Shown here piece by piece: positions 9,007 through 17,924 of a stretch of DNA of 64,000 nucleotides. The translations under genes and the position numbers were made by a program. The first letter of the stretch is position 1; each line of letters opens with the position of its first letter. Source of the DNA: an uncultured Pseudomonadales bacterium (GTDB lineage: Bacteria; Pseudomonadota; Gammaproteobacteria; Pseudomonadales; Azotimanducaceae); contig OY282460.1 of assembly GCA_958296295.1 (NCBI GenBank), positions 3,580,291 through 3,644,290 on the forward strand. Direction: 5' to 3'. The notes beneath the pieces were generated by a model. It did not search any database. It was not told the DNA's origin and was given only the letters and a program-made list of their open reading frames with translations.

Positions 9007-9773
9007 ACTCCGCCGCCGGAGATTTCTACGGCTATCGGCGCAAGTTCGCCGTGCTGGTGCCGAGCACCAACACCGCGGTGGAAACCGAATACGGCATGAT
9101 GCGGCCCGAGGGCGTCGTGCTGGCCACCCGGGGCTGCTTGATTCCGCCGTTCAAGGTGGAAACCGAAGACGACTTCGTCAACATGGTGAAGGCCATTGGC
9201 AACGCCACCGAGCAAGGGTTGCGCGACGCTCTCACCTGCAAGCCGGATCACGTGATCTTCGGCTATTCCGCCGAGACGTTCTGGGAAGGCAAGGAACGTT
9301 CTGATCGGGAGTTTCGCAAGTACAACGCCATCGCCCGCGAAGCCGGCGGCTGCGACATCACGTTCGGCGCCCAGGCGGTGCAGGATGCGCTCGCCTGCTA
9401 TCCCGGCGTCAAGCGCATTGGCGTGGTGACGCCGTACATGCCGGTGGGCGATCGCATGGTGACGAAATTCCTCGGCGACATCGGCTACCGCGTGGTGCGC
9501 ATCAAGGGCCACTGCTCGCCGGGGCCGGTGGAAATCGCTTGGGAGAGTTTCGCCGAAACACGGGCGTTGGTGCGCGAGGTGGACGGCGACGACGTGGATC
9601 TAATCCTGCAAGCCGGCACCAATCTGTACTTCCTGGAATTGGCGGCGCAATTGGAACGCGAGCTGGGCAAGCCGGTGCTGGCGATCAACGCCATCACCTT
9701 TTGGCACGCGTTGCGGCACAACGGCATCGCTGATCGGCTGCGCGGCTTCGGCTCCTTGCTGGCGGAGCACTGA
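9003..9773 (+). CDS. Asp/Glu racemase superfamily protein 2
   Basis: 256 residues, paralogous to the product of 3282-4058: VLVPSTNTAVETEY (18-31), FGYSAETFWEG, TPYMPVGD and an ending of the type TFWHALRHNGIADRL. Here both catalytic cysteine positions are lost: the first half-site has Tyr-Ser and the second reads LQAGTNLYF, with Ala where its paralogue has Cys. It may have lost racemase/isomerase chemistry, form a heteromer with the paralogue, or use a different mechanism. GTG start overlaps the upstream stop, so it is the fourth gene of the RCCR-like operon. Confidence 0.8.
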   Translation: MNSAAGDFYGYRRKFAVLVPSTNTAVETEYGMMRPEGVVLATRGCLIPPFKVETEDDFVNMVKAIGNATEQGLRDALTCKPDHVIFGYSAETFWEGKERSDREFRKYNAIAREAGGCDITFGAQAVQDALACYPGVKRIGVVTPYMPVGDRMVTKFLGDIGYRVVRIKGHCSPGPVEIAWESFAETRALVREVDGDDVDLILQAGTNLYFLELAAQLERELGKPVLAINAITFWHALRHNGIADRLRGFGSLLAEH

Positions 9774-9792
9774 CCGCCCCGGCGACCAATCG

Positions 9793-11118
9793 TCAGGCTG
9801 CGGACGCCTCTTCGGCCGGCACCACCTTGGCCCGCACGGCCAACCCCCAAAACAGCACAACCAGAGCAAGACACCCAAAGATGATGAACGGCGCGGCTTC
9901 GCGCCAGGCGTCGAACAGCACGCCGCCGACCTTGGTGGCCACGAGAATGCCGATCGCGCCGAACAGGTTGAACAAGCCGATGACGGCGCCGCGGATGCGC
10001 GCCGGAGATTGTTGCGCGATCAACACCGAGCTGGTAACGATGCAGCCCACTTCCGACATGCCGATGAGCACGCAGCAGACGATCATGCCGCCGCCGAACG
10101 GATCGTCGATCAGCCACGTGCCGCCGTAGCCCAGAAAGGCCAGCAACAGCGTCACGTTCAACGCGCTGACGCGATTGATGCGGTCCGCAAGAAGCCCCCA
10201 CAGCGGCGCGCTGAGCAGCGCGGCCGTCTGTGTCACCGCGATGACCAAGCCCGCCCGCGCCAAGGCGTCGGCGCGGTTCATGCCGAGTTCCGCGGTGCCG
10301 TAGTTGGCGAGCCAAAGGGCGAAGAACGTGCCGACGATGGCGAGGTTGCCGCGCGCCACAAAAGCGGCGCCGTAGGCCAACGCGATGCCCTTGTCCTTGG
10401 CGGCGACCAGCCCTTGCCGGGCTTGCGCGAGCAGGCTTGCGCGCTGCTCGAGGCGGCCTGTCCGCTTGGCCAAGCCAAACCACATCCACACTCCGGTGAG
10501 CAAGGTGAGCGCGAAGATGATCCAGTAGGTGGAGTAGCCGGCCTGCAAGGGCGTCTGGCCGGCGTCCTGGAAAATCTTCGGCAATCGCAGCAACACCATC
10601 ACGGTGATCAGCGCGCCGATACCGTTGAAAAAGCCCATCATCCCCGTGGCTTTGCCGCGGCTGTCGTCGGCCACGTAGTCCGCGATCAACGTCACCAGCA
10701 TCACGCTGAACGCCGCCGCGCCGACAGCGAAGACCAGCCGCGCCAACAGCAGCCCTTCGTAGCTTTCCGAGCGCGGATACAAAAGCACGCCCACGGACAT
10801 GATGAGAAAGCCCACCACCATGATCGGGCGACGGCCGATGCGATCCGACAACGTTCCCCAGATGCCTACCATCAGGATGATGGCCACCTCGCCCCAGAAG
10901 GCGAGATCGCCGCTGACGACGCCCTGCTTGTTCTCCGGAATGTTCAGGAACTCGGTGAGCAGATAGGGTTGCATCTGCGGGATGAAGGTTTGCAGCAGGA
11001 TGCCCGCCAAGCAGGCCCAATAGAAAGCGAACATGCTGGCGGCGCCGGCGGTGCCCGCCAGATTCAATCCCATGAACCGCTTGCCGGCCGGCGGGGTGTT
11101 GAGGACGGGTTCGGCCAT
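9793..11118 (-). CDS. Major facilitator superfamily transporter
   Basis: 441 residues with about twelve hydrophobic segments. The MFS loop 2-3 motif is GTLSDRIGRRP and the C-terminal half repeats it as GLLADRINRVS. There is an AGGAG ribosome site eight bases before ATG 11118. The gene converges on the RCCR-like operon with 19 bp between stops, so it is probably a separate unit exporting or importing a small organic anion. Substrate cannot be told from sequence. Weak similarity of layout to aromatic-acid and sugar-acid permeases is not decisive. Confidence 0.88.
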   Translation of the reverse strand: MAEPVLNTPPAGKRFMGLNLAGTAGAASMFAFYWACLAGILLQTFIPQMQPYLLTEFLNIPENKQGVVSGDLAFWGEVAIILMVGIWGTLSDRIGRRPIMVVGFLIMSVGVLLYPRSESYEGLLLARLVFAVGAAAFSVMLVTLIADYVADDSRGKATGMMGFFNGIGALITVMVLLRLPKIFQDAGQTPLQAGYSTYWIIFALTLLTGVWMWFGLAKRTGRLEQRASLLAQARQGLVAAKDKGIALAYGAAFVARGNLAIVGTFFALWLANYGTAELGMNRADALARAGLVIAVTQTAALLSAPLWGLLADRINRVSALNVTLLLAFLGYGGTWLIDDPFGGGMIVCCVLIGMSEVGCIVTSSVLIAQQSPARIRGAVIGLFNLFGAIGILVATKVGGVLFDAWREAAPFIIFGCLALVVLFWGLAVRAKVVPAEEASAA

Positions 11119-11299
11119 GGCGGCGGCTCCTAAGCGTGTGCGGTGTGCGGCCGGGTGCCAAGACTTCGCCAGCCGCCCGACGACCAGTCGCACGCAACAT
11201 AGCAACGAAGGGGCGTGGATGCCAAGCCGCGTTTGCGACTAGGGTGTCCGACAAATCGTAGGTCAGCGATCGCCCACCCCGATGTGGTCGCCGATTGGT

Positions 11300-11793
11300 C
11301 GACGATGCCAGACGCGGCTGCAGCAGCATCTGCAGGAACTCGTTGCGCTTCTTTTCCCCGCCCGAGAACCCTTCGTTGACGCCGCGCCGCAAGAAATCGG
11401 CACTCAAGCCCACGCGCCCGGCGGCCTCGCGGGCGCGTTTGATGAAGTCCGCGGCGGATGGCTCGTCCAATCCGGCGTGCTTGGCCCGTGCGTCGATTGC
11501 CGCCTTCAAGAACTCCATGTTGCTCAAGCCCCGGATCTCGACCGGGTACTGGAAGGCCAGAAACAGCCCAGAAGGGCGCGTTCCTCCGGCAGCCGGCCGG
11601 TCAGATAGACGCCATTGAAGATCATGGCGCCAGACGTGACTGCGCAGCCCGGTCGGCCGGCGAGCACGTTGGCGAGCGTGCTCTTGCCGGCGCCGTTCGG
11701 CCCCATCACGGCATGGACTTCGCCGGCTTGGACGGCAATGCCTAGCCCCTTGGCCGCATCTTGCGCCAGCGGCGGTCGGCGTCGAGCCGCCAC
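11300..11793 (-). pseudogene. sufC: sufC remnant (Fe-S assembly ATPase), frameshifted and truncated
   Basis: On the minus strand one frame gives AVMGPNGAGKSTLANVLAG (Walker A), preceded by VQAGEVH, exactly as in SufC. After ERALLG near 11575 the homology continues in another frame with FLAFQYPVEIRGLSNMEF and then FSGGEKKRNEFLQMLL (ABC signature). The Walker B segment (LAILDETDSGLD in SufC) is degenerate and the gene ends there. No other suf genes flank it. This is a dead fragment; a functional copy must be elsewhere if the SUF system is used. Confidence 0.85.
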
Positions 11794-11907
11794 TCGGTTG
11801 TTTGCCGGGCGGTGGGCTGCCGCGGGCTGTGCGGTCGCCCAGCACAGCCCGCCTGCCGCCTATTGGCTAGCTTTTCTGCCCCTCCTACGCCTACCTCCTG
11901 CCCGCCG

Positions 11908-13566
11908 CTACGCAGCGTTGCGCAGCACTTCGCCGGCGCACACGCCGGTGTGCTCGTCGTCGCGCAGCGTGACTTGGCCGTTGCAGATGGTCGCCTTGTA
12001 GCCCGCAGCGCGTTGCTGGAAGCGCGGAGCACCGCCTGGGAAGTCGTGGACGATGTAGGGCTGGCGTTCCTCTAGTCGCTCGACGTCGATGACGTTGAGG
12101 TCCGCCTTCTTGCCCACCGCCAGCACGCCGCGATCGCTGAGGCCCAGCACCCGCGCTGGCTCCGCGGCGATGCGGCGCACGGCCTCCTCGATCGCGTATG
12201 TGCCTTTGTCGCGGTGCCAGTGGGAGAGCACGAACGTGGCCCAGCCGGAGTCGATCATCTGGCTTACATGGGCGCCGGCGTCGCCGAGCCCGGGCATCGC
12301 CCAGTCCGTCGTGATGAGCTGTTCCAAGTTCTCCAGATTGACGTTGAAGCCGCGCTGGTGGAACAGCGCCTTGCCGTTGCTCTCCAAGGTCAGCCGCAGC
12401 CACGTTTCCACCGGATGTTCGCCGGCGGCTGCCGCGATGTCGTAAAGGCTCTCGTAGCGCGGCTGCGTGTAGTTCGGCCGTGCCGCCGAGCCCATGGGGT
12501 AGAAGCGCTTGGTGGTCTTGCCCACTTGCTCGTTCAGGCGCTCGTCGTCGCGCACTTCGGAGACCAGCTTGGCGCGGAAGCTCTCGTCTTGAATGGCGCT
12601 CAGGCGGGCGTTGAAGTCCATCTTGCGCAATGCGTTCCAAGCCGGCGTCCGCCAGAAGTTGTTGGTGGCCAAGCCGCCGACGCCGCCGCCGGAGCGCGGC
12701 ACCGTGACCGCGGTGATGTCCACGCCGGCCGCCCGCATGGCGGTGACCTTGTCGTCCAGCGCTTGCCGATGCTCGCCGATGGCGCTGAACAGGATGCGGC
12801 TGGACTTGCCTTCCTCGGCCATGAGGTCCATCTCGTCTTCCACCTTGCCGAAGTTGGGCACCACCTGCATCAAGCCGCCTTGATCGCCGACCGCTTTGGC
12901 GATGGCGAGCATCTCATCGCGGCATGCGAACGTGCCGGGAATGGGGCGCCGGTCCGGCAAGGTGTGGCCAGGGTGGCGATTCACGGAAAAGCCGACTGCG
13001 CCTTCCCGCACCGATTGGGCGGCGAGGGCGGCGATCTTCTCGATCTCCTCGGCGCCGGCTTGTTCTTCGATCGCGCGCTCGCCCATCACGTGGAAGCGTG
13101 TGGCGCTGTGGCCGACCAGGCCGCAGACGTTGATCATCGGCCCAAGGCGTTCGATGGAGTCGAGATAGCCGCCGTAGGACTCCCAGTCCCAGGGCAGGCC
13201 GGTGAGGATGGCGTGCTTGGGAATGTCCTCGACGGTTTCCATCATGCCGGCCAGAAACTCGCGATCCTCCTTGCGGCAGGGCGCGAACGTAACGCCGCAG
13301 TTGCCGAGCAGAGCGGTAGTGACGCCGTGCCAGGTGACGGACGTCATGTGCGGGTCCCAGCCGATCTGGGCGTCCAAGTGGGTGTGCAAGTCGATGAAGC
13401 CGGGCGTCACGGCGTGGCCGGCGGCGTCGATCTCTTCTCTGCCGGTGCCAGCAACATCGCCCACTGCGACGATGGCGTTGCCGTCGATGGCGATGTCGCC
13501 GGCGAACGGCTTGCTGCCAGTGCCGTCGACGATGGTGCCGTTCCGAACTACCAGATCATGTGTCAA
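11908..13566 (-). CDS. N-acyl-D-amino-acid deacylase family amidohydrolase
   Basis: About 552 residues of the amidohydrolase superfamily: DLVVRNGTIVDGTGSKPFAGD at the start, the metal-binding HTHLDAQIGWDP, then GVTTALLGNCGVTFAP, which is characteristic of D-aminoacylases, and a C-terminal GKKADLNVIDVERL strand. A TTG start at 13566 is preferred because GGAG lies six bases upstream; an in-frame alternative TTG is at 13605. Members hydrolyse N-acyl-D-amino acids or related cyclic amides. It stands alone between pseudogenes, so its pathway is not shown. Confidence 0.85.
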   Translation of the reverse strand: MTHDLVVRNGTIVDGTGSKPFAGDIAIDGNAIVAVGDVAGTGREEIDAAGHAVTPGFIDLHTHLDAQIGWDPHMTSVTWHGVTTALLGNCGVTFAPCRKEDREFLAGMMETVEDIPKHAILTGLPWDWESYGGYLDSIERLGPMINVCGLVGHSATRFHVMGERAIEEQAGAEEIEKIAALAAQSVREGAVGFSVNRHPGHTLPDRRPIPGTFACRDEMLAIAKAVGDQGGLMQVVPNFGKVEDEMDLMAEEGKSSRILFSAIGEHRQALDDKVTAMRAAGVDITAVTVPRSGGGVGGLATNNFWRTPAWNALRKMDFNARLSAIQDESFRAKLVSEVRDDERLNEQVGKTTKRFYPMGSAARPNYTQPRYESLYDIAAAAGEHPVETWLRLTLESNGKALFHQRGFNVNLENLEQLITTDWAMPGLGDAGAHVSQMIDSGWATFVLSHWHRDKGTYAIEEAVRRIAAEPARVLGLSDRGVLAVGKKADLNVIDVERLEERQPYIVHDFPGGAPRFQQRAAGYKATICNGQVTLRDDEHTGVCAGEVLRNAA

Positions 13567-13747
13567 AACTGTCTCCGAGGTCCGAGGGAATGTAGTGCGG
13601 CGCAACTATGCCACAGCTGCGCCGCCCGACGAACAAGCAGGGCGGTGCGGCGGTGCGGTGCTATGCTCGCGGCTAGTCGGAGCTCGCAGGCTCGCACGGA
13701 AGGACGGAAGAGGCGCAAGACATGGTGGATCAAACGCCCGCGCGAAG

Positions 13748-14016
13748 ATGATGTATCTCATCAAGCGCAAGCCGGACACTTCGCGGGAGGAACTGGTAGC
13801 GCATTGGTTCGCCAACCACATGCCAGCTTCTTCCGCCCGGCCACAAGCACCTTTGAAGCGGGCAGGAACGAGCGGCAGGTGCGCGCCAAATCGAACTTGA
13901 AAGCGCTGTTCGGCACCAACGACGAGCCCAGCCAAGCGGCCGAGGGGGAGCCTAGCCAAGCGCCTGAGGAGGAGGTCGACGAGGCGCGCCGCAAGCTCAA
14001 CGAGCTGTTCCGCTGA
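13748..14016 (+). pseudogene. EthD-like domain protein, disrupted
   Basis: The frame from ATG 13748 reads MMYLIKRKPDTSREELVAHW then FANHMP, the start of an EthD/antibiotic-monooxygenase-like small protein. After residue 26 the frame becomes unlike the family and stops at 13900. A second frame over the same stretch ends with NERQVRAKSNLKALFG and an acidic tail, finishing at 14016. This suggests an internal deletion plus frame change. Not likely to give a working protein. Confidence 0.6.
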
Positions 14017-14033
14017 GCTGGGTCGAGGTCGCC

Positions 14034-14822
14034 TTGCCGAAATTCGCCGCCAACTTGACCATGCTGTTCCCGGAGTTGCCGCTCGAGCGGCGCTTCGAGG
14101 CGGCGCGCAAGGTGGGTTTCGAGGCGGTGGAGTACCTGTTTCCCTACGGCTGCCCGATCGAGCAATTGCGTAGCTGGCTGGACTCGGCCGGCGTGCGGAT
14201 GATTCTGCTCAATACGCCGTTGGGCGATGCCGCTGGCGGCGAGCGTGGGCTGGCGGCCGTGCCGCAACGCCAGGCCGACTTCCACGATCACTTTCGCCAA
14301 GCGTTGGCGTACGCGGTGGAGCTGCGCGTAGCGATGATTCACGTTATGGCCGGCGTGGTGGATGATTCACAGCGCGAGTTGGCCGCCAACGTGTTGATCG
14401 AGAACGTGCGCTACGCGGCAGACCTCGCCGCTCCGCACGGCATCCGGGTGTTGCTCGAGCCGTTGAACGATCGCGACACGCCCGGCTACTTGCTCACGCG
14501 CACGGCGCAGACGCGAGCGGCGATCGACGCCGTCGGGCGCGACAACGTGCGCCTGCAGTACGATTTCTACCACCGCCAGATCATGGAGGGCGATCTGGCG
14601 CGGCGCTTGGCAGACAATCTAGACGTCATCGGCCACATCCAGTTTTCCTCCGTGCCCGGTCGCCATGAGCCGCAGCACGGCGAGGTGAATCTGCCCTACC
14701 TGTTCGATGTTTGCGATCGGCTCGGCTACGACGGCTGGATCGGCTGCGAATACCGTCCCAAGACGACCACGCTAGAGGGTTTGCGCTGGGCGGCGCCCTA
14801 CGGCATCGGGGCCTGCCCATGA
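14034..14822 (+). CDS. Hydroxypyruvate isomerase-like TIM-barrel protein
   Basis: 262 residues with a TTG start. FAANLTMLFPELPLERRFEA and GFEAVEYLFPYG open the barrel; LLEPLNDRDTPGYLL and LQYDFYHRQIMEGDL carry metal ligands (Glu, Asp, His), and FSSVPGRHEP followed by YDGWIGCEYRP closes it. This matches Hyi-type isomerases. The stop overlaps the start of a phytanoyl-CoA dioxygenase-type pseudogene (ATGA), indicating a former operon. Interconversion of hydroxypyruvate and tartronate semialdehyde, or a related 2-oxo sugar acid, is the family role. Confidence 0.87.
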   Translation: MPKFAANLTMLFPELPLERRFEAARKVGFEAVEYLFPYGCPIEQLRSWLDSAGVRMILLNTPLGDAAGGERGLAAVPQRQADFHDHFRQALAYAVELRVAMIHVMAGVVDDSQRELAANVLIENVRYAADLAAPHGIRVLLEPLNDRDTPGYLLTRTAQTRAAIDAVGRDNVRLQYDFYHRQIMEGDLARRLADNLDVIGHIQFSSVPGRHEPQHGEVNLPYLFDVCDRLGYDGWIGCEYRPKTTTLEGLRWAAPYGIGACP

Positions 14823-15674
14823 CGCAGTTGAGCGCAGACCAGATCGCGAGCTACCACGACAACGGCTTTCTTGCGCCCATTGCGGTGTTCTCCGCTGCCG
14901 AGACGCTGGCATATCGACGCCGGCTGGAGGCGGTGGAAGGGGCGGTTGAAATCGGCAACGAGCGCGCGGCCCGCGCCGGGCTGCCGATTACGCACGCTTG
15001 GGCATGGGATTTGGTTCACGATCCGCGCATCGTCGAACCCATTTCGGCGGTGCTCGGCCCGAACGTGTTGCTGTGGTCGATGGATTGGTTCATCAAAGTG
15101 CCGGGGCGTTCCTACGTGTCGTACCACCAGGACGCCACCTAATTGGGGCCTCGAACCACAACACGTTGCCACGGCGTGGATTGCGCTCTCGGATGCCGGC
15201 CCCAAGACAGGCCCATGGGTTTTCTGCCAGGCAGCCACCGCGGCCCGCTGTTCGCACAGGACGAGACCTTTGCGGAAGACAACCTCTTGAGCCGCGGCCA
15301 AGTGGTGCGGACGCGGGTGGACGCAACCAAGACGGTGCTGGCCCTTGGCGGCTGGCGAGATGTCCATCCACCACGTGCGCATCGTCCACGGCTCCGAGCC
15401 GAATCGCACCGACGACCGGCGCATTGGCATGGTGCTGCGCTATTGCGCGACGGATGTGCGCCAGACCAAAGCCGAAGGCGATCGCGCGATCCTAGTGAAG
15501 GGCGTGGATGCGCACCGCCACTTCGAGATGATTCCGCGCCCGCGCAAGGATGGCGGCAAACGCGAACGAGAACTGGCCCGCCGGCACGGCAAGACGCGGT
15601 TCAAGGCGTTGATGGAAGACGTGACAGCGACGGGCTCCTCTCCCAACCCGCCGCCCACCCCGCCACGGACCTAG
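14819..15674 (+). pseudogene. Phytanoyl-CoA dioxygenase family gene with three frame disruptions
   Basis: From ATG 14819 the frame encodes a PhyH-type N-terminus (MTQLSADQIASYHDNGFLAP) up to the iron motif HQD, then stops at 15142 where one extra A appears to have been gained (CCTAATTGG). Homology resumes in another frame (GLEPQHVATAWIALSDA), then another (GFLPGSHRGPLFAQDETF), then the last (GEMSIHHVRIVHGSEPNRT), ending at 15674. Three shifts within one gene argue for decay, not a single sequencing error. The family hydroxylates phytanoyl-CoA or many other substrates with Fe(II) and 2-oxoglutarate. Confidence 0.88.
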
Positions 15675-15689
15675 GCGACTTCGCGGCCA

Positions 15690-15716
15690 GTGCGCGTTCT
15701 GCACGTCTATCGCACG
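15690..15716 (+). pseudogene. Family 4 glycosyltransferase, 5' fragment cut off by insertion sequence
   Basis: GTG 15690 begins VRVLHVYRT, the N-terminus of a GT4 glycosyltransferase. It is interrupted exactly at the 9-bp target duplication (15708-15716). The rest of the gene resumes at 35018 with YRTYFPQTQGG in the same register across the duplication. See the 3' part at 35018-35620. Confidence 0.8.
15708..15716. repeat. Left copy of 9-bp target-site duplication TATCGCACG
   Basis: TATCGCACG lies immediately outside the left inverted end of the ISAs1-type element, and an identical copy lies immediately outside the right end at 35018-35026. A 9-bp duplication is within the range expected for ISAs1-family insertions. 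Confidence 0.9.
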
Positions 15717-15734
15717 CAGGGCAATCGCATTTGG
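15717..15734 (+). repeat. ISAs1-type left terminal inverted repeat
   Basis: CAGGGCAATCGCATTTGG matches the reverse complement of 35000-35017 at 17 of 18 bases. A related solo end is at 44821-44835. Confidence 0.9.
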
Positions 15735-15776
15735 AAAGGTGCGGGTGCGACGAAGGTGAGGATAAGGCAGAATTGG

Positions 15777-15793
15777 CGTTTCGATCCAAGGAA
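15777..15793 (+). repeat. attL, 17-bp core of the nested integrative element
   Basis: CGTTTCGATCCAAGGAA occurs here, 184 bp upstream of the integrase start, and again at 33850-33866, where it is followed by the rest of the interrupted IS. The inner part GTTTCGATCC resembles the T-arm consensus GGTTCGANNCC of tRNA genes, the usual target of this integrase class. The flanking 15794-15976 interior arm is AT-rich, as expected for integrase arm sites. Confidence 0.85.
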
Positions 15794-15976
15794 ACGAATA
15801 CACGTCTTCCGCATTAGTCCACAGAAGTCCGCAATAGTACATCATTGCGTTGATATTATTCTTTATTTTTGTACTCGCCCCTGTCCGCAGCGGTGCGTGT
15901 GGCGTTGCGGATGGTTGCGCCAATCCGCGCTTCTGTGATACAAATACCGCCACAATCAGCTTCACGGAGAACACCG

Positions 15977-17140
15977 ATGGGCAAGCTCACGACAGCGCGC
16001 GTGCGAACGGCCAGGCACAGTGGCAGGACCAAGGCGCACGAACGCCTCTCGGACGGCGACACCCTGTTCCTGCAGCTCGCGCCGAGCGGCGCGAAATGCT
16101 GGGTCCAGGTGGTGCAGGTCAACGGCAGGCGCTACACGGTCGGGCTCGGCGGCCACCGGTTCGTCAGCCTCGCGGAGGCGCGCGAGGCGGCGTTCGAGAA
16201 CCGCAGGGCGGCGCGGCGCGGGATCGCGCCGGCCACGAGGACGCGCGGGAAGGCGGCCGCGCCGACCTTCGAGGAAGCCGTGGCGGAGGCGATCGCGACG
16301 CGGAGCGCCGCGTGGAAGGGGGACGGGACGGCCGACGCTTGGCGCGCGTCGCTCGCTCTGCACGCCTACCCGGCCATCGGCGCGATGCCCGTGGGCGACG
16401 TGACGAGCGGGCATGTGCTGGACATCCTCAAGCCGATCTGGACGCCGAAGCGCGAGACCGCGCGCCGGGTGAAGCGGCGGATCAGCGCGGTGATGCGGTG
16501 GGCCGTCGCCAAGGGCTACCGCGCGGACGACCCGGCCGGCGCGGCGATCGACGCGGTGCTCCCGCGCGGCGGCGGCGGCGCGGTCCGCCACCACAGGGCG
16601 CTCCCCTACGGGCAGGTGGCGCAGGCGGTAGCGGCCGTGAAGGCCAGCGGCGCTTCGATCGGCACCAAGGTCGCGTTCGAGTTCCTGGTGCTGACGGCGG
16701 CGCGGTCCGGCGAAGTGCGCCTGGCGGCGTGGGGCGAAATGGACATGGAGGCCGGCGTCTGGACCGTTCCCGCCGAACGGACGAAGACGGGGCGCGAGCA
16801 CAGGGTGCCGTTGTCGGCGCGGTCCCTGGCCGTCCTGCGCCAGGCGGCCGGGCGCCGAAGGGGCGGCGAACTGGCGTTCCCCGGCGCCCGGGGCGGAGCG
16901 CTCTCGCACGCCACCATGCGCATGCTGCTGCGCGAACGCGGGATCGCCGCGTCGCCGCACGGCTTCCGGTCGTCGTTCCGCGACTGGGCGGCTGACCGGA
17001 CGGACGTGCCGCGGGAGGTGGTGGAGGCGGCGCTGGCGCACAAGGTGCGCAACGCGGCCGAGGCGGCCTACGCCCGCACCGACCACCTCGAGCGCCGCAG
17101 GGCGCTGATGGACGCCTGGGGCGCCTACCTGTCCGGCTAG
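15977..17140 (+). CDS. int: Tyrosine-type site-specific integrase (P4-like)
   Basis: 387 residues. An N-terminal arm-binding DUF4102-type domain (LSDGDTLFLQLAPSGAKCW, then YTVGLGGHRFVSLAEAREAA) precedes a SAM-like core-binding domain and the catalytic domain. Catalytic residues visible are Arg in LTAARSGEVRLA, His and Arg in HGFRSSFRDWA, His in LAHKV and Tyr in AAYARTD. GGAG lies upstream of ATG 15977. It lies 184 bp inside attL and reads into the element, the standard arrangement for integrases of genomic islands and satellite phages. It catalyses integration and excision at the att core. Confidence 0.93.
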   Translation: MGKLTTARVRTARHSGRTKAHERLSDGDTLFLQLAPSGAKCWVQVVQVNGRRYTVGLGGHRFVSLAEAREAAFENRRAARRGIAPATRTRGKAAAPTFEEAVAEAIATRSAAWKGDGTADAWRASLALHAYPAIGAMPVGDVTSGHVLDILKPIWTPKRETARRVKRRISAVMRWAVAKGYRADDPAGAAIDAVLPRGGGGAVRHHRALPYGQVAQAVAAVKASGASIGTKVAFEFLVLTAARSGEVRLAAWGEMDMEAGVWTVPAERTKTGREHRVPLSARSLAVLRQAAGRRRGGELAFPGARGGALSHATMRMLLRERGIAASPHGFRSSFRDWAADRTDVPREVVEAALAHKVRNAAEAAYARTDHLERRRALMDAWGAYLSG

Positions 17141-17286
17141 GTCCGTGTTGCGACGCCGTGTTGCGACGCGCGAAGCACTGCGAAGCGCACCCTCGCGGCC
17201 ATTGGGAGCGAGGGTGTCCTGCCGCTTTGGCGGCATCCCCTTTTGGCGCAGCCAAAAGCACGCCAATGCGTAGCATTGAGTAGCGT

Positions 17287-17342
17287 GTTACCTTTGCGCC
17301 GGCGCAGCCAAGCGGAGGTTCCCCTGTTACCTTTGCGCCGGC
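17287..17342. repeat. 17-bp direct repeat pair
   Basis: GTTACCTTTGCGCCGGC occurs at 17287-17303 and at 17326-17342, between the integrase and the lipoprotein gene. The function is not known. The rest of 17141-17372 holds no gene that I can support. Confidence 0.7.
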
Positions 17343-17372
17343 CGGGGAAAGTGAGATCACCTAGGAGAGACC

Positions 17373-17780
17373 ATGAAAGCATTTGAGTTCGGCCGTTTGT
17401 TGGCCGCGTGCTCGGCGGCGATTGCGCTGTCTGGTTGCATGACGATGGCGAGGGGCACCACGGAATCGGTGCGCGTGGAGAGTGTCCCTTCGGGAGCCGC
17501 CGCTCGTATCGAGAAGGCAGGTGCGTTGTTGGACGAATGCTCCGCCACGCCGTGTAGTTTCGTCTTGAAGCGGAAGTCCCCGCCGTATGTGGTGACGATG
17601 GAGCGAGACGGCTGCGCCACGGCGACGGCCACCTTGGACAGGGATCACGACACAAGCAAGAGCTTGGCTGGCAACATTTTGGGCCTCGGTGGCTTGGTGG
17701 GCCTCGGCGTGGATCGTGTCAGCGGCGCTGGATACAGCGTGGTGCCAAACCCCTTGATCGTGCATTTGGACTGCCGCTAG
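17373..17780 (+). CDS. Small lipoprotein with PEGA-like domain
   Basis: 135 residues. Signal peptide ending in a lipobox LSGC (Cys22), so it should be lipidated. The mature part has a beta-sandwich look (VRVESVPSGAAARIEKAG, CSFVLKRKSPPYVVTMERDG) as in PEGA domains, then a glycine-rich hydrophobic segment near residues 95-110 that may insert in membrane. AGGAGAG lies upstream of the ATG. Cargo gene of the integrated element; similar lipoproteins occur widely in Proteobacteria with no known role. Confidence 0.8.
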   Translation: MKAFEFGRLLAACSAAIALSGCMTMARGTTESVRVESVPSGAAARIEKAGALLDECSATPCSFVLKRKSPPYVVTMERDGCATATATLDRDHDTSKSLAGNILGLGGLVGLGVDRVSGAGYSVVPNPLIVHLDCR

Positions 17781-17924
17781 ACGAACCGCTGCTCGGGCTG
17801 CCGCCACGCTCGCCGCAGCTTAACGGCATCATCCCCCGCCTCTCCACCGATGAGATCGTAGCCGAAGTGGTCGAGCGCCCCGGTGTTCTCGGAACACGCG
17901 GTTGAACGCCGCAATCTGCGAGGT

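Noticed and set aside
12214..14016. 600-codon plus-strand frame opposite the D-aminoacylase gene
   Set aside because: It is the antisense shadow of the amidohydrolase gene; only its last part overlaps the EthD-like remnant. No homology of its own.
15777..15793. Actual tRNA gene end
   Set aside because: Only the T-arm-like word is present; upstream sequence does not fold as a tRNA and belongs to the IS leader.
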